Shown here: one piece after another, positions 12,769-22,865 of the stretch | Numbering within the stretch: position 1 is the stretch's first letter | How the letters are laid out: each line of letters opens with the position of its first letter | DNA from: Haplosporangium gracile | Lineage: Eukaryota > Mortierellomycota > Mortierellomycetes > Mortierellales > Mortierellaceae | Direction: 5' to 3' | DNA length: 32,263 bases | NCBI GenBank assembly: GCA_015499985.1 | Contig: JAAAUF010000464.1 | Coordinates: 1-32,263 of the forward strand | Position numbers and translations under genes: made by a program | Notes under the pieces: model-generated | What the model was told of the DNA's origin: nothing | What the model saw: only the letters and a program-made list of their open reading frames with translations | Databases searched by the model: none

Positions 12769-12829
12769 TTTTTTTTTATTGACGCCAAATCCCCCACAGT
12801 TGTGCCGATGGTCACTCTAGCACACCATC
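12769..12829 (+). mobile_element. 61-nt insertion flanked by 9-nt direct repeats
   Basis: CACACCATC occurs at 12760-12768 and again at 12821-12829, with 52 nt between that start with nine T and end TCTAG. Coding text (SSL-stop-HTI) runs up to the first copy and resumes from the second (HTIDDRFYNWPKIM) in the next frame. The 61-nt step therefore accounts for the frame change. This looks like a small insertion with target-site duplication, or a local duplication. There is no GT donor at its 5' edge, so it does not look like an intron. Confidence 0.45.
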
Positions 12830-13898
12830 GACGACCGCTTCTACAACTGGCCAAAGATCATGTGTAATAACTACAACAAATAATCAAACCCGGCCAAAGG
12901 AAACAAAAAGTCACTATCCCAGCGGAGCCTCGAATGGACACAGCAGGTGCTGGAAAAGTATGACCATCACATCCGTCATCTCTCAGCCTCATCCTAGGTC
13001 ATGAGCAACCTTGCTGCAGAGGGCGGTGTGCTTGCGCAGCTGCAGTTGTTGAAGACTCTTTGGATCAAAATATACGACTCTCACAACCTAAGACACTTGC
13101 GCCATTGGATAGAGGTTTCAAAGACACTGATGGCGGCAGAGGAGGAGGCATTGAAGGGGATAGTTTGACCAGGCGCGAAATTTACGCATCGTCTCACGAA
13201 AGACGAGTGGGTGACGACTCGACGGCACTGGTTGCTTATCCTCCAGTTGTTGGGACTCTGTCATCTCCGACTGTCCTCACCTTACGCTCCTCTAGGGTAG
13301 ATCATCTTGCCGAGGTTCATGCGTAGGACTCTGGCGCATCATCACAGGACCCTCACCAGTCTCCAGATCGGGTATTATAACCGCCAGCAATTGGATCTGG
13401 AAGAGTACTTGGAAGTCTTGCCGAAATTCCAGCATCTCTATACAGAGTGCAATCCAGTCCGGACCAAGCGCCTGGACAAGGCATACCCTCAACTCCGAAC
13501 ACCACTCATCAACAAACCACTGATATTATCGATGCTCTACAGCCTGCTTGAGCACCTTCCGAGCTTGAAGCATCCAGGCGTTGCACACATCCTGGAGGTT
13601 GAGGAGGAGGAGGAGAACCACACCAATCGCAATCCTGATTTTATTCCCGACGAAAGGGGCGAGACCTGGTTGGCAGTACGGATGTCTGGCCTTCAGAGTG
13701 CATCGACTACAATCCTCCTCGATGCGAATGGGCTCAGCATGCCTGGTATGATGACGGCAGCTGGGGTATCGACGATGGTCACGACGGCAGCGCAACTCCA
13801 GAGGGCAGTGATCAAGGGAACCCTGACGACAATAGTACGATCCCTGATGGCGGTAACGGGCTGCCGGTGGCAGTGAGGATGCCGGGATCTTGGAAAGT

Positions 13899-14210
13899 GG
13901 TAGCGGAATCTCTGAAGTTGACGAGGAAATTCCTGGGGGTATCCAGGAAAGCTCTGAGGGTAGTAAAGAGACCCTTGAGAGAACTGACGAGATTCCTACG
14001 AGCGACGGTGTGACTCCTGATGGTAGCGAGGATACCCCTGGGGACAGTGGCGAGACTCATGAGGGAGTTAACGGTACCGTTGAGAGTGGTGACGAGGCCT
14101 TTGAAGGCGTTAACGCCGCCCCTGAGGGTGTTGTGGAAACCCATGAGAGTGCTAATAAAATCTCTGAGAGTACTGGCGGAATCTCTGGGGGCGTTGAGGC
14201 GACTCCTGGC
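13899..14210 (+). repeat. 21-nt coding minisatellite (heptapeptide repeats)
   Basis: In the frame of 13890 the tract is one partial and 14 complete seven-residue repeats with loose consensus G-x-x-E-T-P-E/G. Examples are VDEEIPG, GSEDTPG, GVNAAPE, GVVETHE and GVEATPG. Similar repeats (DGSATPE, DNSTIPD) lie upstream at about 13770-13860 in another frame, so a frame break has split an originally longer array. It sits between the LRR-like halves of F-box pseudogene A. Confidence 0.85.
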
Positions 14211-15525
14211 GACGGAGGTCATTATCTAAGAAGCGGGATCGAAGGACCGGCGGTTCACAGTGCGGTCTCTTTTCTTGACAAAATTCCTGATCGACTACAT
14301 GGGCTCCATTTGTTTGACAGCTGTCAACGTCGATCCGACCTGTCCATGCGGGATGTCGCCGTGAACATCTTTCTAAACTTACCCTTCCTAACCGAGATCA
14401 CGATTGACGCGGAACATCCAGATGTGACATCCACGCTGGCAAAGCACTGCAAGCAGCTGCAAGACTCTAGAAGCTCGGACAATTGTGAATCGACTCGTTG
14501 GTGTGTATCTGAGCATAAAACAATGAGCATTCTCCTGAGGAGCTGTCACCACCTGCGAGTTTTTGACGCGATCCTCAACACGATCGATGCCGATCGTCTG
14601 CTGAAGCGCCCATGGGTGTGCAAGGACCTAGAGTTCTTCCCCTGCCAGCTCACCGAATTCCGTCGTCCAGTAGACGACAGGGAGGAACTGCTGCACAATG
14701 AGACTATGCGGACGATGGAGGTAACAAGCTACAAATCGCGTTCAGAGGATCAGTAAAGGACAATGGACAAGCACCAGAGATGCTAGGAACAGCACCTGCA
14801 AGTCTACGACCGACTTGCCAGTCTGACCAGATTGGCCACCTTGGATCTAGGGTATGAGTTCATCATAACCGACCGCGATTATTATGATTCTCATGGGGGT
14901 CGCACCTACTGGTCGGGTATGGGTCCTATCCGCGGAACCATGGAACTCTCTCTACCGTCCGGCCTGGACTGTCTTGGCAAAGCTGGAGAACCTGGAAGTC
15001 TTTGGGTTCCAGGTCGTCGATTATCGGGTTCAAGAACCTGCGTTAAAGTGGATGGCCACGGCCTAGCCGCGCCTCAAGACGATGCGTGGGCTTCATTACA
15101 GTTACGTCTATTACAAAGATGAGAATGAGGCGACCGCTGCGTTGAGAGAGAAGATGATGGTCTTGCGTCCTGACGTAAAGCACAAGGAAGCCCCTTACAA
15201 AGGGAGCCATGAGTGGTGTCTTCGCCGACTTTCTCCTATGCGTGTCTAATAATAACAACGCCTTTCTTCCTTCGGCTGTTTCTCTCATTGTTGCTGTTTC
15301 TTGGGCCATGATTCACAAAGGTTTGCCCCCTTCGTCGTTTCTCTCCGAGGAGGGAGTCGACACTTTGTTGATTTCTCCGAGGAGGGGCCGACATTGCATC
15401 GAAACTGACGCACACAGTGGCAGGAGGCTTTTTAATCGTTTCCTTCTTTCTTTATCTTTCGTCCTCCAGTATTCGCCTTCAATCCTACCTTCATTCTTGC
15501 TACTTTTCATCCATCAAATGTTGCG

Positions 15526-17399
15526 ATGGCTTTTTATAAAAGTAATATTTCTTCGCCTTGCAACAGAGTCTTGGCAACCCGTGAACTCCTGGACTTGATC
15601 GCCCGCCATCTTGCCCTTGGCGACAACCGCTCGTGCGCTCTCGTCTGCCGTCTCTGGAACAGGTACCGTCCACGTATCCTCATTTGTGCGTGCTTGAGTC
15701 TCATATCCATGCATAAAGTACAGCTCTAACTTCTCTTTTTGAGCGCACAACATAGTCTGTTTGCGCACAGCCTATGGAAGGATACTACATTGGATCGGGA
15801 AAGGTGCAAAACCGCCTTGTTCCCACTACACCACGGTCAACATGTCCAGCACCTTCGTTTTAGAACTACAGACAACAACTGTCTCGACGCTGTTGGCCAA
15901 TCCTGCCCTTACGTCAAAATCCTCCATCTTGTTGTCCTCGAGCAATTCCATTCCGTCAGCTATGGCGCCCTTGCGTGGTTCTTTTTCTGCCTGAAGAACC
16001 AGCTGTCCTCTGTTACCATCGATATGGATCTCTTGCACTGTAGAACTGCTCCTCTCTGGAGCCTCTGTCAGTTGCTTCTTCTTAAAGAATTGGACATGAG
16101 GATCACAGGACCAAAAGATGGAATGGATCGCTTTATTTCGGACATATGCATGAGAATTATGGACTACTGCTGTACCCTGGAAACTCTTCGCTTCAGCTAC
16201 CATATGGATGATAGCATACAGAATTTATTGGCAGCTGTTTGGGGGTGGTTGAAGCAGCAACACTGGCTTCTAGTCGACAAAGCTCCATCAACAGCCGAGG
16301 AAGCTTACTCCAGAGAAATGGCATTCGCCTCGTCAGCACTACCATGTTCAGAACGAGCGCACACTCAATCTGTGCAAATAGGCCATGGATACAATCTTCG
16401 CACACTCTGTCTCTCAGAGCGTGCAGCAAATCTGCACGCTTTCAAGGACACCATCTCTCGTTACCCTCAGATGCAACAGCTTGTTCTTGTCAACCAGCAA
16501 AAACCATCGACCCGGAGCAGTGGCGACATATCTCCAACCTCTGCCCCCAACTCTGTTCCATAAAGTTCGACAAATCGCATTTGAAGACCAGCATTAATGA
16601 GCTTCTCGAGTTGATCATCTTCTTCCCGCGTCTGAAGTCGCTTTTCATATCCACCACAGGCGGCCTCCTCGTGGATCTGTGGTGTTTCAAGCGTTCCTTG
16701 GAACAGCACAAGGCGCGACATGGAACGGTGCACCCACTCAAGGACCTTAGGATCATAGGCAACACCTCCAAGCCGTTCGAGCAGCTCATAACCATGCTGG
16801 CATACGACTGCTGGGTGATCGAGACCCTGACCATTGGACACAACTCGCCGTTTACGTTCGGCGTGTACAGCAGAGAAACTTTTATCAAGTCACTCTTGTC
16901 GCAGCCTTGGCTTGCCTGTGCAGACTCTTTGACCCAACTGGACGTTTCGATGATAGCCTTCCCAGACGACAAGACCATGGTTCGATTCCTTGATCGCCTA
17001 CAAGACCTTCGCGGCCTGACGACTCTACGCCTTTCGCTCTTTCAAGTCAGGGCGCTGGTGAAATACATCGATGGATCCAATAGCAGCAGACATCTCGCTT
17101 GGGCAGTCGAACAGAATCCTTCGTCGTTACCATTGCCTCGCACTATCTCACGGTCATACCCAAGCTTTGCTACGGTGAAAAGGATCCACATCCGGAAGAT
17201 GGAGCACACTGTGGTTCAACAGTACCTGGACTTCAATGACACCCTAGCAGTGCTCCACCTTGTGCCATTGCTGGAGTACTTTGAGGGTGTTGGATCTCTT
17301 CTAGAGATAATAGTGTCTAGGCTGCAGTCCGAGTACCCTACCGTCGTGTTTGCAGTCGATCGTCACCTCTTTTCGCCCTTCATCTTGTCTGCTTCATAG
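15526..17399 (+). pseudogene. F-box/LRR gene B, interrupted by a single 1-nt frame break
   Basis: Exon 1 (15526-15662) encodes an F-box (VLATRELLDLIARHLALGDN, then ALVCRLWNS). A 93-nt intron (15663-15755) splits the codon just after the conserved Trp. Exon 2 continues with LRR-like text, including LWSLCQLLLLKELDM, until about 16503. There the frame moves by one in a run of five A (16499-16503). The old frame stops at 16561; the new frame carries on without a break to the TAG at 17397 with homologous text (DPEQWRHISNLCPQL onward). One extra base would give about 593 residues. The sequence is otherwise undamaged, so this is a very recent pseudogene, a segregating null allele or a homopolymer sequencing error. 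A short C/T-rich leader (about 15440-15525) precedes the ATG. Confidence 0.75.
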
Positions 17400-17511
17400 T
17401 AATGAGTATACATCCACAGGAGCGATGTGCATAAAGAATACTCCCTTACGGCATCCGGGCTCACTGTCCAGAATGCATCTCGCATCGATGGGGGTACTTG
17501 TGCAATGGCCA

Positions 17512-17517
17512 AATAAA
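17512..17517 (+). terminator. AATAAA polyadenylation signal of gene B
   Basis: AATAAA about 113 nt after the B stop. The 253 nt between B and C hold only this 3' region and a C/T-rich stretch that would be the leader of C. Confidence 0.45.
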
Positions 17518-17659
17518 CAACTACGCCGCCGTTGGCCTTAATTTTATCTTGATAGCGTCACTCTTTCTTACCACTTTTTCTTCTCTCGTCCCTCAATATC
17601 CTGCCCCCATTTCCACAAAAAAGGATAGCATCACAAAGACGACATCAGCAAAATGACTC

Positions 17660-18708
17660 ATGCACAGACGAAACAGCACACTCAGCCCATACAGTGAAGT
17701 GCCCGCCCTCGAGGAACTTCAGGACCTCGTGCGTGTATACCTCACGCTTAAGGACACCCTTATCTGTCGCCAATGGCATACCTGTATCTACACTTCTTAA
17801 CCCCAATTGGCCCCGCCCTCTCTGTCCCTCCGTGTTCTATGTTTGTTTCCGCGCCGATTGACCTCTTTTTGTCCCAATATCCTTCTTGAACAGTGAGTGG
17901 GGGTCTGTGCGATCACTCTCGTTGGACCTCGATCTTACATGTACCTCTTTCTGGACCGACTACGACGCTCTCGAGGGCCTGTTCATAGGTATCCGCGACA
18001 GATTGACATGAGTCCGCGTCCGTTTTGAATCCTCTGTTTTCAGCTCTACCATCCTCTGGAGTCTCTCACAGCTTCCTCACCTATTAGAGCTCCATCTCGA
18101 CCCGTACCACACGACGTGCTTCAAGGAAAGTATCGCTTACCCAAGGATTATCTGAGTGTTCGCCGGGTTTACATCAACCTTAAAGCTTTTGTCAGCAGCG
18201 GGTTTTCTCGAGACTGAAACGTCCCCAATCCAGGCCGACACCAAGGAGTCTCTCCCGCGTTGGTGAAAGATAGTCTTTAGGCCCGAAGGCGATCGATCGG
18301 ATACCAGCCAATATTTTTGCGGTATTGGCCAGACGAGTTCCCTTTCCCTCTTCCTCCTCCTCCCGATCGGGTGACGATTTACCAGGCACTCCTGTCGTGC
18401 CAGAGGCCGTCCTTCCGCCACCACTGCCGTCTTTTAGGAACGGCCTCACTCTCCGTCTACTCAATGCACAATCAGGCTCTCGCAATGTCTATGCCTTCAA
18501 ACGACTGTATGGTCTTTGCCCCTAGCTGGAAGAAGTCAGTATGGCCAGGGTCTCAAGCTCGTTCATACTCGGCTGCTGGGAAACACTCGTGAAAAGCTGT
18601 CCGCGGATCCGACTGATTCGACTGGACGATAACATAATGGCGATCAACTCCCTGCCTGACCTAGCGACCGTTACCACGGATTTCCTTCGGATTGAGTCGC
18701 TGGGCTGA
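17660..18708 (+). pseudogene. F-box/LRR pseudogene C (highly degenerate)
   Basis: From the ATG at 17660 the frame reads an F-box-like start (VPALEELQDLVRVYLTLKD, then CRQWH) and stops after 46 codons. An intron at the position used in B and D is plausible: a degraded donor near 17773 and a CAG acceptor near 17893, followed by EWGSVRSLSLDLDL. Further on, LWSLSQLPHLLELHLDPY (about 18050-18105) matches the equivalent motifs of B and D. Near the end, LVKSCPRIRLIRLDD is another LRR-like piece. Many stops and frame changes separate these blocks and some middle parts cannot be read in any frame. It was a member of the B/D subfamily and is the most decayed of the three. Confidence 0.6.
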
Positions 18709-19119
18709 TCACCTTTTACTTTGACAGGGATCCAGATCTCGCTGCCCTGAGTGTTCATCTCCTTGAACTCAAAAACAGCAGAACGGTAGGACACCTTTTA
18801 AATTGCAGAGATCCATTTGGTAACAGAAAAATTAAACATTGCTCGAACATTTTCTTCGCCTTTGTTATTCCGTTGGGGAATCTCTGAATCAATTGGAGCA
18901 TTGCACGGGTGTGAGCGCAAAATAACCGTGCAAGCACACCGTCGAAGAGATCAACCCCGCTGCTCGCCCTGACAGCACCCTAGCCCAACTGTGCATAAAA
19001 AAGCAACAAAGGAGACCTCCTTCTTACCTTCACTCTTCTTTTCTTTCAACACAAAGGATTTCGAACACCTCCATTCTCCTTCTCCATTTATCTGCAACAA
19101 CTCATAATACAACACAAGA
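18709..19119 (+). promoter_or_regulatory. C-D intergenic region with a preserved promoter-like layout
   Basis: No gene was found. The left part is AT-rich without clear coding text. CATAAAAAAG at 18994-19003 is TATA-like and is followed by a C/T-rich tract (about 19017-19048) and then by the ATG of D at 19120, the same arrangement as upstream of the intact genes. Confidence 0.4.
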
Positions 19120-20855
19120 ATGAGCGGTTACCCTCAAGTCGAGTGCTGACCATACCTGAGTTACAGGAGCAGCTCCTTTGCCATGTTCCATCACCGGACT
19201 TGAGGCAGTGTCTGCTTGTCTGCTGCTACTGGAGAAGGTATGTGAAGCGTTGCCGTTCCTCATTTATTATTGCAATCTGACATAGTATCATCTACCTTGG
19301 TAGTGTCTGGCAGGAGGTCTTTCTGAAGGAGAGCATGAAGGCAAACATCATCATGCTTCAACAAAACGGCCGGTTCGTCCAAGATCTTCTATGCAGCTAT
19401 TTCGACAAGGCCCAGCTCAGATTGATCTCGCAACGGTGTCCTAACCTCGAATCCCTCTACCTATGCCTCGACCACAACTCTGCAGCCGAGATCATTCTTT
19501 ATCAACATGGCGATGACACCATTGAGTAAGGTCCATATCCACTTTGACCTTGGATTCTTCTCCTACTCATTCTTTTTGGAGTCTCGCCCAACTTTCTCGG
19601 TTGATGGATCTACCGCTGAGCGCGTATGCCTCCAAGGATGATGGAGTACTGCGTCAATGGGACAATATATACCTCAGCTTCCTCAAATGTTGCCTTCTCT
19701 AAGGGCGTTTTATGCTGGATAATCGAATCAAGTTGGTGCAGGACCCATCTCAGTGTCTCAATAGGATCTCGGTGATTCCGTGATTGAACGAGCCATCTAT
19801 CACCAGACAACCAAGTGCCCATGAGCCCAGGAGAAGCCATGTCCAGACGCTCGATTCTACCACCATCAAGCCCACTGACCAATCATTCACATAATGCCCG
19901 CCGTCCCTCGGTAAAACTCTCCGAAGGAATTATATTTCTCCGCCGTCTGAGTTTCAGCACGTTGACCTTTAATGAGTCGACATTTCTCAACATGACCCGC
20001 TGCTGTTCCTTGCTCGAGGAGCTGACTCTCGAGAATTGTTCCCGGCTCAATCGTGCACTGTCGTTGACTGCCGCCACGCACTGCCCCCTGCTTCGAGACG
20101 TTCGAATTCGGTACTGTCAGGAGCACTGGAATCCTCAGGACTTTCTTGAGTGAATAGTCTGCTTTCCTCGACTCGAATCGCTCTCTTTGGAGTCTTTATA
20201 CTTTGACATGGATCCCGTGTTCTAGGATCTCCAAACGGCTCTACGACAGTTCGAGATCAAGCTCATAAGGACTCACCTTTTGAAGTGCCTTGTCTTAAAG
20301 GGATTCTTCAAGAGGCCAGTCAAGGTGCTGTCGGGGCTGCTAGCGCTTGAGTCTGTCTTCATTAGTGAGCTCACCCTTGAGAGTATGAATCGCGGCACGG
20401 GTCTGCAAGGAGAGGAGGAAAACCCTTATGATTCTCTGACGACCCTTGACTTGCATTCACTGAACTCTCCTGCTCCAGAGATGACAGTATCACTCTTTCG
20501 ACGGGTCCAGAAGCTGAAGCAGCTCAGGTCACTTTTAGTCTCGCTGTGGCACTTCCGGGAGCTGGTGAACTTTCTAAAGACTCAGAGCTTGCTACCGCTG
20601 TCGTTGTCGTTGTTGGTGGTAGTCGTATGAATGGGATCGCTGCTTTCCGTTAGTCGAGAGCCTTCAGATCGCAAATAGAGGACGGACGGATGCCTATCGT
20701 CGTGGTCCAGTATGAAAACGAATGAAGTTGTGGAGATCATCAAGGCGTTCCCGTCACTTCGGTACATAGATCTTGTATCATCTAGCAATGAGTTCGACAT
20801 GGACGCATTACGACTGTCCCACCCCGATCTTCGCATTGACTGTTATGCCCACTAA
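19120..20855 (+). pseudogene. F-box/LRR pseudogene D
   Basis: The ATG at 19120 is out of frame with the F-box text that follows (RVLTIPELQEQLLCHVPSPD, then LLVCCYWRS) and hits TGA after nine codons, so the start is broken by a frameshift. A 66-nt intron (19238-19303, GTATGT..TAG) splits the Trp-x-Ser junction exactly as in B. Later coding text lies almost entirely in one frame to the final TAA at 20853. In-frame stops fall at 19527 (TAA, possibly an intron donor instead), 20151 (TGA), 20223 (TAG) and 20628 (TGA). LRR-like blocks include FWSLAQLSRLMDLPL (shifted frame), LLEELTLENCSRLN and LRSLLVSLWHFRELVNFL. The stretch 19530-19810 is the most scrambled. A subfamily member with B and C; fairly young as a pseudogene. 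Confidence 0.75.
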
Positions 20856-20859
20856 TAAA
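20854..20859 (+). terminator. AATAAA polyadenylation signal overlapping the stop of D
   Basis: The final TAA (20853-20855) runs directly into AATAAA, so stop and signal overlap. Confidence 0.4.
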
Positions 20860-21232
20860 TATCACCAAAGTGTTTAAAACAACGCATGTTGCGACTGATC
20901 CGCTACCAGCCCTAAATGTCGCAGATGCCCTAAGTCCTCTCCAAAAGAACTCTTTATGTTGAATCCTAGCACCTGACCGTACTACTGCTGCTTCTATTAA
21001 TTCGTCGTTAATACCAAAAGATTTAAGCAGTAATTGAGACTGACCCTTGAAGGAGCGGAGTAACGTTTGACCTTCAAGAATTTTGCTGACAAGCCGTCCT
21101 CATTTTTTTTTTTTTCATTCTTTTGAAAGTGCCTTCGTCGCCACTTCTTCTAATCAACCCAGACCCTTATTTCAGAAATCAAGACCAGAAGATTAGCGGG
21201 TGTAAGAAGTCGCCCACAACAGCAATCAGCAA
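20856..21232 (+). promoter_or_regulatory. D-E intergenic region / upstream region of gene E
   Basis: No gene was found in these 377 nt. A run of 13 T (21103-21115) is followed by a short C/T-rich stretch and an A-rich context directly before the ATG of E. A short frame from about 21123 runs into E out of phase and is not called. Confidence 0.4.
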
Positions 21233-22816
21233 ATGGATTCCGCAGTTGCTGAATCAACAGGACACAGCGATGCACCGGCACCCGCACCCGCACCAGCAAC
21301 AATGCCGTCCTATTTGAACCTCCCGCTCGAGCTTTGGCAACACATCTACAGTTTCCTCCCTCACGCCTCCCTCCTTGAAGGCGCTCTTGTCTGCAGCACC
21401 AACGCCTTGTCCCTCCCGCTTTACTGCCAATCCCAAATCTGGACCTCCTTCGGGGCAGACGACTGGGTCTTCGAAGGGATCTACCAAGGCCTTTGCAGAA
21501 ACGCCCGCCTCCTCCGCAAGCTCACTTGTACCGCCAAATCACAGATTCAAGTCCTTGCCACCCGGGAATGCCGATCTCTTACGCATTTGGATATTGAACA
21601 GCTTCGATTCTTGAACGCTCAGGTTCTGGAAGAGGTTCTGGAGAACAATTCAGGAAGTCTGTTGAGTTTAAGGCTGAGGTTGGATAGGACCCTCTTCCAG
21701 GTAGCTGCGGGCAAGATTGAGAAGATGAGAAGGCTGAAGGAGCTGTATTTGCAACATTGGGAGGGTGTTCACCAGGAGGCTATTGCGACGCTTCTTAAGG
21801 CCTGCCCACATATCGAGACACTCTCCTTGGGCTGCAACTCGCTGTATCCGTTTCAACTCGACAACCTCCGCTTGGATTCTCCCTTGTTAGAGAGGGGAAC
21901 AGGACTGGAAACAGTGTCGGAACGGCAGTCGCTTTCAGAGACGAGGTCCATGTTCAAGATCCGGACGCTAATTATGGACGGGTCGGCAATTTTGCATGAG
22001 GAAGTAGTGCTCAATCTTGCATCAAGATGTCCAGAGCTGGAGAGTCTTTCTATGCAAGGATGTTACGGGATCCGTCTCACAAGCAAATTCATCACCACCC
22101 TGGCAAAGGCAACTCCATCCTTGCAGCGCGTCAACGTTACGAACCAGTCGATCACGGACGATTTCTTCACGACCCTGTTTACAGTCCTGCCGGGCCTCAA
22201 AGAACTCCGAGCAACAAGCTCTAATCTCACGGACGCGGATATCCAAGTCCTGTTACAGAACAGTGCTGCATCGTTAGAGGTACTTGATATTGGGTTCTGT
22301 ACATCCCTTGAGAGTCGTTCGGTCTTGGCGGTAATGACACAATGTCCTGGGCTGGAGTATCTGGATGCACGAGGGGTTGATTTTAATCCGAGAGACATGG
22401 AGGCTCAGGATGTTTGGGTTTGTCGCCAGCTGGTCTTTCTCTGCCTCGAGATCCTGTTGCCGAAACGAGCCCACTACGCTGCCGGTGAGCCGGCTCAGAT
22501 CCGGGAAAGGATCTATCAACAACTCTGTCGGCTAGACAAACTAAAGTCCCTGCATCTGGGGGCAGGATCCAAGGACCGCGGTGTCAACATTCTGGAGATG
22601 TCACTTTTGACAGGACTGTCGACGCTGTCGACATTGAATCAGCTAGAGAGACTGGATATCAAGGGGTTGAATCATGCCGTCCGAGGTTCTGAGGTCGTCT
22701 GGATGTTGACCCATTGGCCGCGGTTAAAGTCGATGGGAATTCTGCTGGACACGAATGCTGACATTGAACTGATTCAGGCAGTGCATCGTATTCGCCAACA
22801 TATCCGCATTTGGTAG
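21233..22816 (+). CDS. F-box/LRR protein E
   Basis: A single uninterrupted frame of 527 residues. After a short Ala/Pro repeat (APAPAPAPAT) comes an F-box at about 25-65 (LNLPLELWQHIYSFLPHASL, then ALVCSTNALSL). The rest is about a dozen irregular leucine-rich repeats such as LRRLKELYLQHW-like, CPHIETLSLGCNSLY, CPELESLSMQGCYGI and LEVLDIGFCTSLE. The C-terminus has the WMLTHWPRLKSMGI module found in A and F. F-box proteins of this build bind Skp1 and present substrates to an SCF ubiquitin ligase; the substrate cannot be told. The ATG at 21233 has an A-rich context, and an in-frame ATG 23 codons later, just before the F-box, is an alternative. It is intronless, unlike B and D. Confidence 0.9.
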   Translation: MDSAVAESTGHSDAPAPAPAPATMPSYLNLPLELWQHIYSFLPHASLLEGALVCSTNALSLPLYCQSQIWTSFGADDWVFEGIYQGLCRNARLLRKLTCTAKSQIQVLATRECRSLTHLDIEQLRFLNAQVLEEVLENNSGSLLSLRLRLDRTLFQVAAGKIEKMRRLKELYLQHWEGVHQEAIATLLKACPHIETLSLGCNSLYPFQLDNLRLDSPLLERGTGLETVSERQSLSETRSMFKIRTLIMDGSAILHEEVVLNLASRCPELESLSMQGCYGIRLTSKFITTLAKATPSLQRVNVTNQSITDDFFTTLFTVLPGLKELRATSSNLTDADIQVLLQNSAASLEVLDIGFCTSLESRSVLAVMTQCPGLEYLDARGVDFNPRDMEAQDVWVCRQLVFLCLEILLPKRAHYAAGEPAQIRERIYQQLCRLDKLKSLHLGAGSKDRGVNILEMSLLTGLSTLSTLNQLERLDIKGLNHAVRGSEVVWMLTHWPRLKSMGILLDTNADIELIQAVHRIRQHIRIW

Positions 22817-22843
22817 CCATCAATCGTGCTTGCTATAATTTGC

Positions 22844-22849
22844 AATAAA
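22844..22849 (+). terminator. AATAAA polyadenylation signal of gene E
   Basis: AATAAA 27 nt after the E stop and only 16 nt before the end of the convergent gene F, so the E transcript very likely runs into F. Confidence 0.6.
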
Positions 22850-22865
22850 TTAGATATGACTTTAT

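Larger units (their letters stand above)
12613..15249 (+). pseudogene. F-box/LRR pseudogene A
   Basis: Starts with an ATG and a recognisable F-box (LPELLFSITARLTPPEL, then VQVSHF). In-frame stops follow at 12730 (TGA), 12757 (TGA), 12881 (TAA), 12995 (TAG), 13166 (TGA), 13298 (TAG), 14754 (TAA) and 15064 (TAG). Frames shift at a 61-nt insertion (12769-12829), around 13640-13690, near 13870 and near 14980. Between shifts the coding text is long and leucine-rich, for example the LRR-like segment from 13301 and LPFLTEITIDAEHP. The last part (LENLEVFGFQVVDY, then WMATA-stop-PRLKTMRGL) matches the C-terminal modules of genes E and F. The middle carries a 21-nt coding minisatellite. It lies head to tail with B, C and D. 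An intact version would have been an SCF substrate adaptor; this copy cannot be translated through. Confidence 0.8.

Noticed and set aside
12769..12820. Reading the 52-nt insert in pseudogene A as an ordinary intron
   Set aside because: The 3' end (CTCTAG) would fit, but there is no GT donor at the 5' edge and the 9-nt repeats at both ends fit an insertion better.
13812..14222. A long periodic minus-strand frame across the minisatellite
   Set aside because: Any 21-nt repeat without stops gives periodic frames on both strands. The plus strand continues into LRR text on both sides, the minus strand does not.
19610..19882. A 90-codon minus-strand frame antisense to pseudogene D
   Set aside because: It looks protein-like, but the plus strand here carries a piece homologous to B and C (FWSLAQLSRLMDLPL), so the minus frame is best explained as a shadow of a decayed plus-strand gene.
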